Shown here in pieces: positions 60,879-64,000 of a DNA stretch of 64,000 bases. Position 1 is the first letter of the stretch. Every line of letters starts with the position of its first letter. The position numbers and the translations under genes were made by a program. The notes under the pieces were generated by a model. It searched no databases. It was not told the origin of the DNA and saw only the letters and a list, made by a program, of their open reading frames with translations. The stretch is from Branchiostoma floridae (Eukaryota; Chordata; Leptocardii; Amphioxiformes; Branchiostomatidae): contig NC_049991.1 in the NCBI RefSeq assembly GCF_000003815.2, positions 9,405,028-9,469,027 on the forward strand. Reading direction: 5' to 3'.

Positions 60879-60884
60879 AATAAA
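60879..60884 (+). terminator. Candidate polyadenylation signal AATAAA, HELZ2-like B
   Basis: The first of several overlapping AATAAA in an (AATA)n run, 107 nt after the stop. Confidence 0.45.
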
Positions 60885-63692
60885 TAAATAAATAAATTCT
60901 AAATACGGAATCCCCAACTTAGTGTTTTTGTGTATTTTATGGATTTTTATCTTTCCACTGATGTTATGGTCCTTTGCCAAATAGACCGAGCATACGCCAT
61001 AATAGATATACTAGTAAGTCAATTCATGCCAAAAGAGATATTGTGAAAATTGTGAAGCAAAATACGAATATAAATTATGTAATTTCAAATGGATAGAGTC
61101 AGTTATACAGAATAGGACACTAATCAACATGGCCTAACAAGTATTTTCGTGATAATTTTGAAGACTATTTTCTTCGGTGTATAATTGTTTGGGTTTATAT
61201 TGTTTTTCCCTTACCAAATAACAGTACTGTACTGTGTCGTATATTTCTAAGCTGATTAAGAGCTTTTCATGTATAGGTATTAAACGGTAACATTGTATAA
61301 GGTACATGGAAATGGTTATACGTGATGGCAGGCTTCCATTGCGTTTTATCGAACACTACAAAATAACCTGTTGACATATTTTCTGGTGTGAATTTTTTAG
61401 ATCTTTCCAGTTTTGAGAGTATGTTTTACTGTTTTACTTGGAATATCAATTGTTTTTATCTGTATTTGATCGAAAGGTTTATGGAATGAACTACAAAAAA
61501 GATTTTGAGATGTACACTTCCGAGTTTTATAGCTTTGTGCTTTATGTCTTGTTTTCCTTTGGTGGCATTCTCCTTTGGTGTGGTAGACTGGCTGTTATTA
61601 GTGTAAATTACAGTGAAACACCAGTTAAGAATACGTGCGCATGATCAATACGGACATTCTATAACAGTCAATGCCTGGCTATGACTTTCATAATTGGGAC
61701 ATAAGTAATATGTAATACGGTTTAAGAGTATCAACAGTTTTTGCAAGCAATGCATTTATCTATGACTGGCATAAAAACTTAAAATAGTTCCGTGACCAAG
61801 GTTAAATAAGTCGAATGACAGTTTTATTTTCAGAGACAATTACGAAATCCCAAACTAGTTATTGTACATTTTATCACAGAGCGATACAGCAAATACATTT
61901 ACCATGCCTAAACGTCGAGTAGTTAGTAGATAAACTCATCACTGTATGCTGAACACCTATCTCATTCTATCGTAGATGATTTTCTTAACATTACTTATTC
62001 GTTGTTCTTTTTCTCTGTTACTAACCTCCATTATATGGATACCAGCGATGCAAATAACAACTGTGTCTTATATTACATAGAGATGCCGACAGTCATGTAC
62101 GGGTATATATATAGGTCATTATTTCTATCTTTTTACATAGGTAGCCAGAAATCTACGTTCGTGACAGCCGCTATTGTAAAACTATTATTCCATAAAAACA
62201 TACTAGTAAACTTGAATTATCATAAAAATTCCACACAGTTTCAAAATCGGGAGATGGCTTATCTTGGTACATCATATAGCTTGTTTGCGTGTTTCTTTTC
62301 TGTCTTCAACTCAGCTACACTCTATCATTTCACCTCAAACAGCCGTAGTTTTAATACCATTTGTCGTTCATAAGCTTAACAATCAGAATTTAAAATGCGC
62401 CATCTATGGTCAGGATACAAACATTGCTTCGACAATCTAGAACAGAAATATGCGAAAGATAAAACGTGCATAGTCACTCACATAAAACAAGAGTATTTTT
62501 GTGGTTTTCTCGGAGGTACTCTATCACATCANNNNNNNNNNNNNNNNNNNNNNNNNNNNNNNNNNNNNNNNNNNNNNNNNNNNNNNNNNNNNNNNNNNNN
62601 NNNNNNNNNNNNNNNNNNNNNNNNNNNNNNNNNNNNNNNNNNNNNNNNNNNNNNNNNNNNNNNNNNNNNNNNNNNNNNNNNNNNNNNNNNNNNNNNNNNN
62701 NNNNNNNNNNNNNNNNNNNNNNNNNNNNNNNNNNNNNNNNNNNNNNNNNNNNNNNNNNNNNNNNNNNNNNNNNNNNNNNNNNNNNNNNNNNNNNNNNNNN
62801 NNNNNNNNNNNNNNNNNNNNNNNNNNNNNNNNNNNNNNNNNNNNNNNNNNNNNNNNNNNNNNNNNNNNNNNNNNNNNNNNNNNNNNNNNNNNNNNNNNNN
62901 NNNNNNNNNNNNNNNNNNNNNNNNNNNNNNNNNNNNNNNNNNNNNNNNNNNNNNNNNNNNNNNNNNNNNNNNNNNNNNNNNNNNNNNNNNNNNNNNNNNN
63001 NNNNNNNNNNNNNNNNNNNNNNNNNNNNNNNNNNNNNNNNNNNNNNNNNNNNNNNNNNNNNNNNNNNNNNNNNNNNNNNNNNNNNNNNNNNNNNNNNNNN
63101 NNNNNNNNNNNNNNNNNNNNNNNNNNNNNNNNNNNNNNNNNNNNNNNNNNNNNNNNNNNNNNNNNNNNNNNNNNNNNNNNNNNNNNNNNNNNNNNNNNNN
63201 NNNNNNNNNNNNNNNNNNNNNNNNNNNNNNNNNNNNNNNNNNNNNNNNNNNNNNNNNNNNNNNNNNNNNNNNNNNNNNNNNNNNNNNNNNNNNNNNNNNN
63301 NNNNNNNNNNNNNNNNNNNNNNNNNNNNNNNNNNNNNNNNNNNNNNNNNNNNNNNNNNNNNNNNNNNNNNNNNNNNNNNNNNNNNNNNNNNNNNNNNNGA
63401 TAAAACGTGCATAGTCACTCACATAAAACAAGAGTATTTTTGTGGTTTCTCGGAGGTACTCTATCACATCAACTATCAATTTGGGGAGGGGGGATTGTTA
63501 TCATACTCATGTTAGAACATTCCTTCGCGTCCGTTCTTACAGTAGAATAAAAATACTGTACTCCATTGACGCTTTCCTATGCTCTGAATAAGTGCATAAC
63601 GTTTTTGTACATTCGATTACACGCAGCACGGATATTCATAATGTAAAATATAGCCAGTTGTGTGATCGGTGAGCGAATGGCTGACGAGTCTT
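60885..63692. other. Intergenic region right of HELZ2-like B
   Basis: AT-rich, without a supported exon. Early parts still resemble the 3' flank of gene A (for example GTATTTTATGGATTTTTAT near 60932 against GTATTCTATAGATTATCAT near 35630). Open frames near 61438 and 62002 show no family features. Interrupted by the N gap 62532-63398. Confidence 0.55.
62458..63471. other. Assembly gap (867 N, 62532-63398) with duplicated flanks
   Basis: The 74 bp left of the gap (62458-62531) and the 73 bp right of it (63399-63471) are the same sequence except for one T in a T-run. Read-end overlap that was not merged is the simplest explanation. Open frames running through the N run are meaningless. Confidence 0.85.
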
Positions 63693-64000
63693 TTAAAGCC
63701 TGATGTCGGGTTCCTTGTAGATGATATCTAGAAGGTTGACATTGAGCTGCCCGATGACCTTGTAGCCGAATCTCTCGGCCTCGTCGCCTTCCCGGGTGTC
63801 TACTCTCATCTGTCGGTACCAAGACAGGGGTGTGGTCATCATGCGGCGCTTGGCTCCCTTCACGACGTTGTACTCGGTCTCCAGCCTCTCCAGGGCCTTG
63901 CTGATGTCGTCCTGGCGGGGGCCTCCCTCACCTCCACCGGCGGCCAGGTCCATCAGCTCCTGCCGGGTGAAGTGGGTACGGATCGGCCGGCCCAGCGGGA
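63693..64000 (-). CDS. Unidentified gene, last coding exon (5' part outside window)
   Basis: Minus-strand frame open from the window edge to TAA at 63693-63695, about 101 codons. It is GC-rich with strong codon bias towards C/G third positions, unlike the surrounding AT-rich DNA, which supports real coding. Sequence features: FTRQELMDLAAGGGEGG, then a basic helix (RLETEYNVVKGAKRRMM), SWYRQMRVDTREGDEAERFG, and the C-terminus NLLDIIYKEPDIRL. I do not recognise the family. Confidence 0.7.
   Translation of the reverse strand, partial: PLGRPIRTHFTRQELMDLAAGGGEGGPRQDDISKALERLETEYNVVKGAKRRMMTTPLSWYRQMRVDTREGDEAERFGYKVIGQLNVNLLDIIYKEPDIRL

Noticed and set aside
62002-62373. 123-aa open frame with hydrophobic stretches
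   Set aside because: AT-rich intergenic DNA; hydrophobicity follows from T-rich codons and no start context or family match is seen.
62395-63515. 300-349 aa open frames
   Set aside because: They consist of N codons across the assembly gap.
1-64000. Bacterial-style features: CRISPR array, operons, attachment sites, tRNA or rRNA genes
   Set aside because: The window is intron-bearing animal DNA; the repeats are microsatellites and MITEs, not spacer arrays, and no cloverleaf or rRNA sequence was recognised.

Overview
The window is animal nuclear DNA: intron-rich genes with GT-AG introns, long introns full of short inverted-repeat elements and microsatellites, and metazoan gene families. Protein resemblance and gene order fit an invertebrate deuterostome, most likely an amphioxus (Branchiostoma); that identification is inference. 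All exon calls were made by reading splice sites and phases by eye.

Left end (1-7.4 kb): a head-to-head pair. On the minus strand is GID4, the substrate receptor of the CTLH/GID ubiquitin ligase (four of five exons visible). On the plus strand is complete ATPAF2, the ATP12-type assembly factor of mitochondrial F1-ATPase (8 exons, 277 aa). Their start codons are 342 bp apart. The human orthologues are also head-to-head neighbours, so this looks like an ancient bidirectional promoter.

Centre (7.9-61 kb): a tandem segmental duplication carrying two very large plus-strand genes of the HELZ2 type, here called A (13177-35536, 36 coding exons, about 3,809 aa, one exon mostly inside an assembly gap) and B (38841 or 38964-60771, 32 coding exons, about 3,360-3,400 aa). 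Both read in order: three TPR-like motifs; a charged coiled linker; an array of composite zinc fingers (C-x2-C plus CCCH); one C2H2 finger with a last CCCH; a UPF1-like superfamily 1 helicase; a cold-shock/RNB 3'-5' exoribonuclease block in one 3.8-kb exon; and a second UPF1-like helicase. Catalytic motifs are intact in both copies. A has gained zinc-finger modules and a coding minisatellite. B has lost a finger block by a deletion that turned intron sequence into coding sequence. Around exons 26-28 of A even the introns are almost identical to B, which suggests gene conversion.

Transposon material: mariner/pogo-type MITEs with TA target duplications (4676-5135, 7217-7409, 13872-14426, 15293-15988), inverted repeats in GID4 intron 1, and non-LTR reverse-transcriptase fragments in the HELZ2 introns. 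One of these fragments sits in the same intron of both copies.

Right end (61-64 kb): no gene is seen up to an 867-bp N gap whose two flanks are near-identical, probably an assembly artefact. The last 308 bp hold the 3'-terminal exon of an unidentified minus-strand gene. If HELZ2 paralogues act as in vertebrates, the centre of the window is an RNA-surveillance or antiviral-type helicase-nuclease locus that has been duplicated and then diversified in its RNA- or protein-binding N-terminal half.
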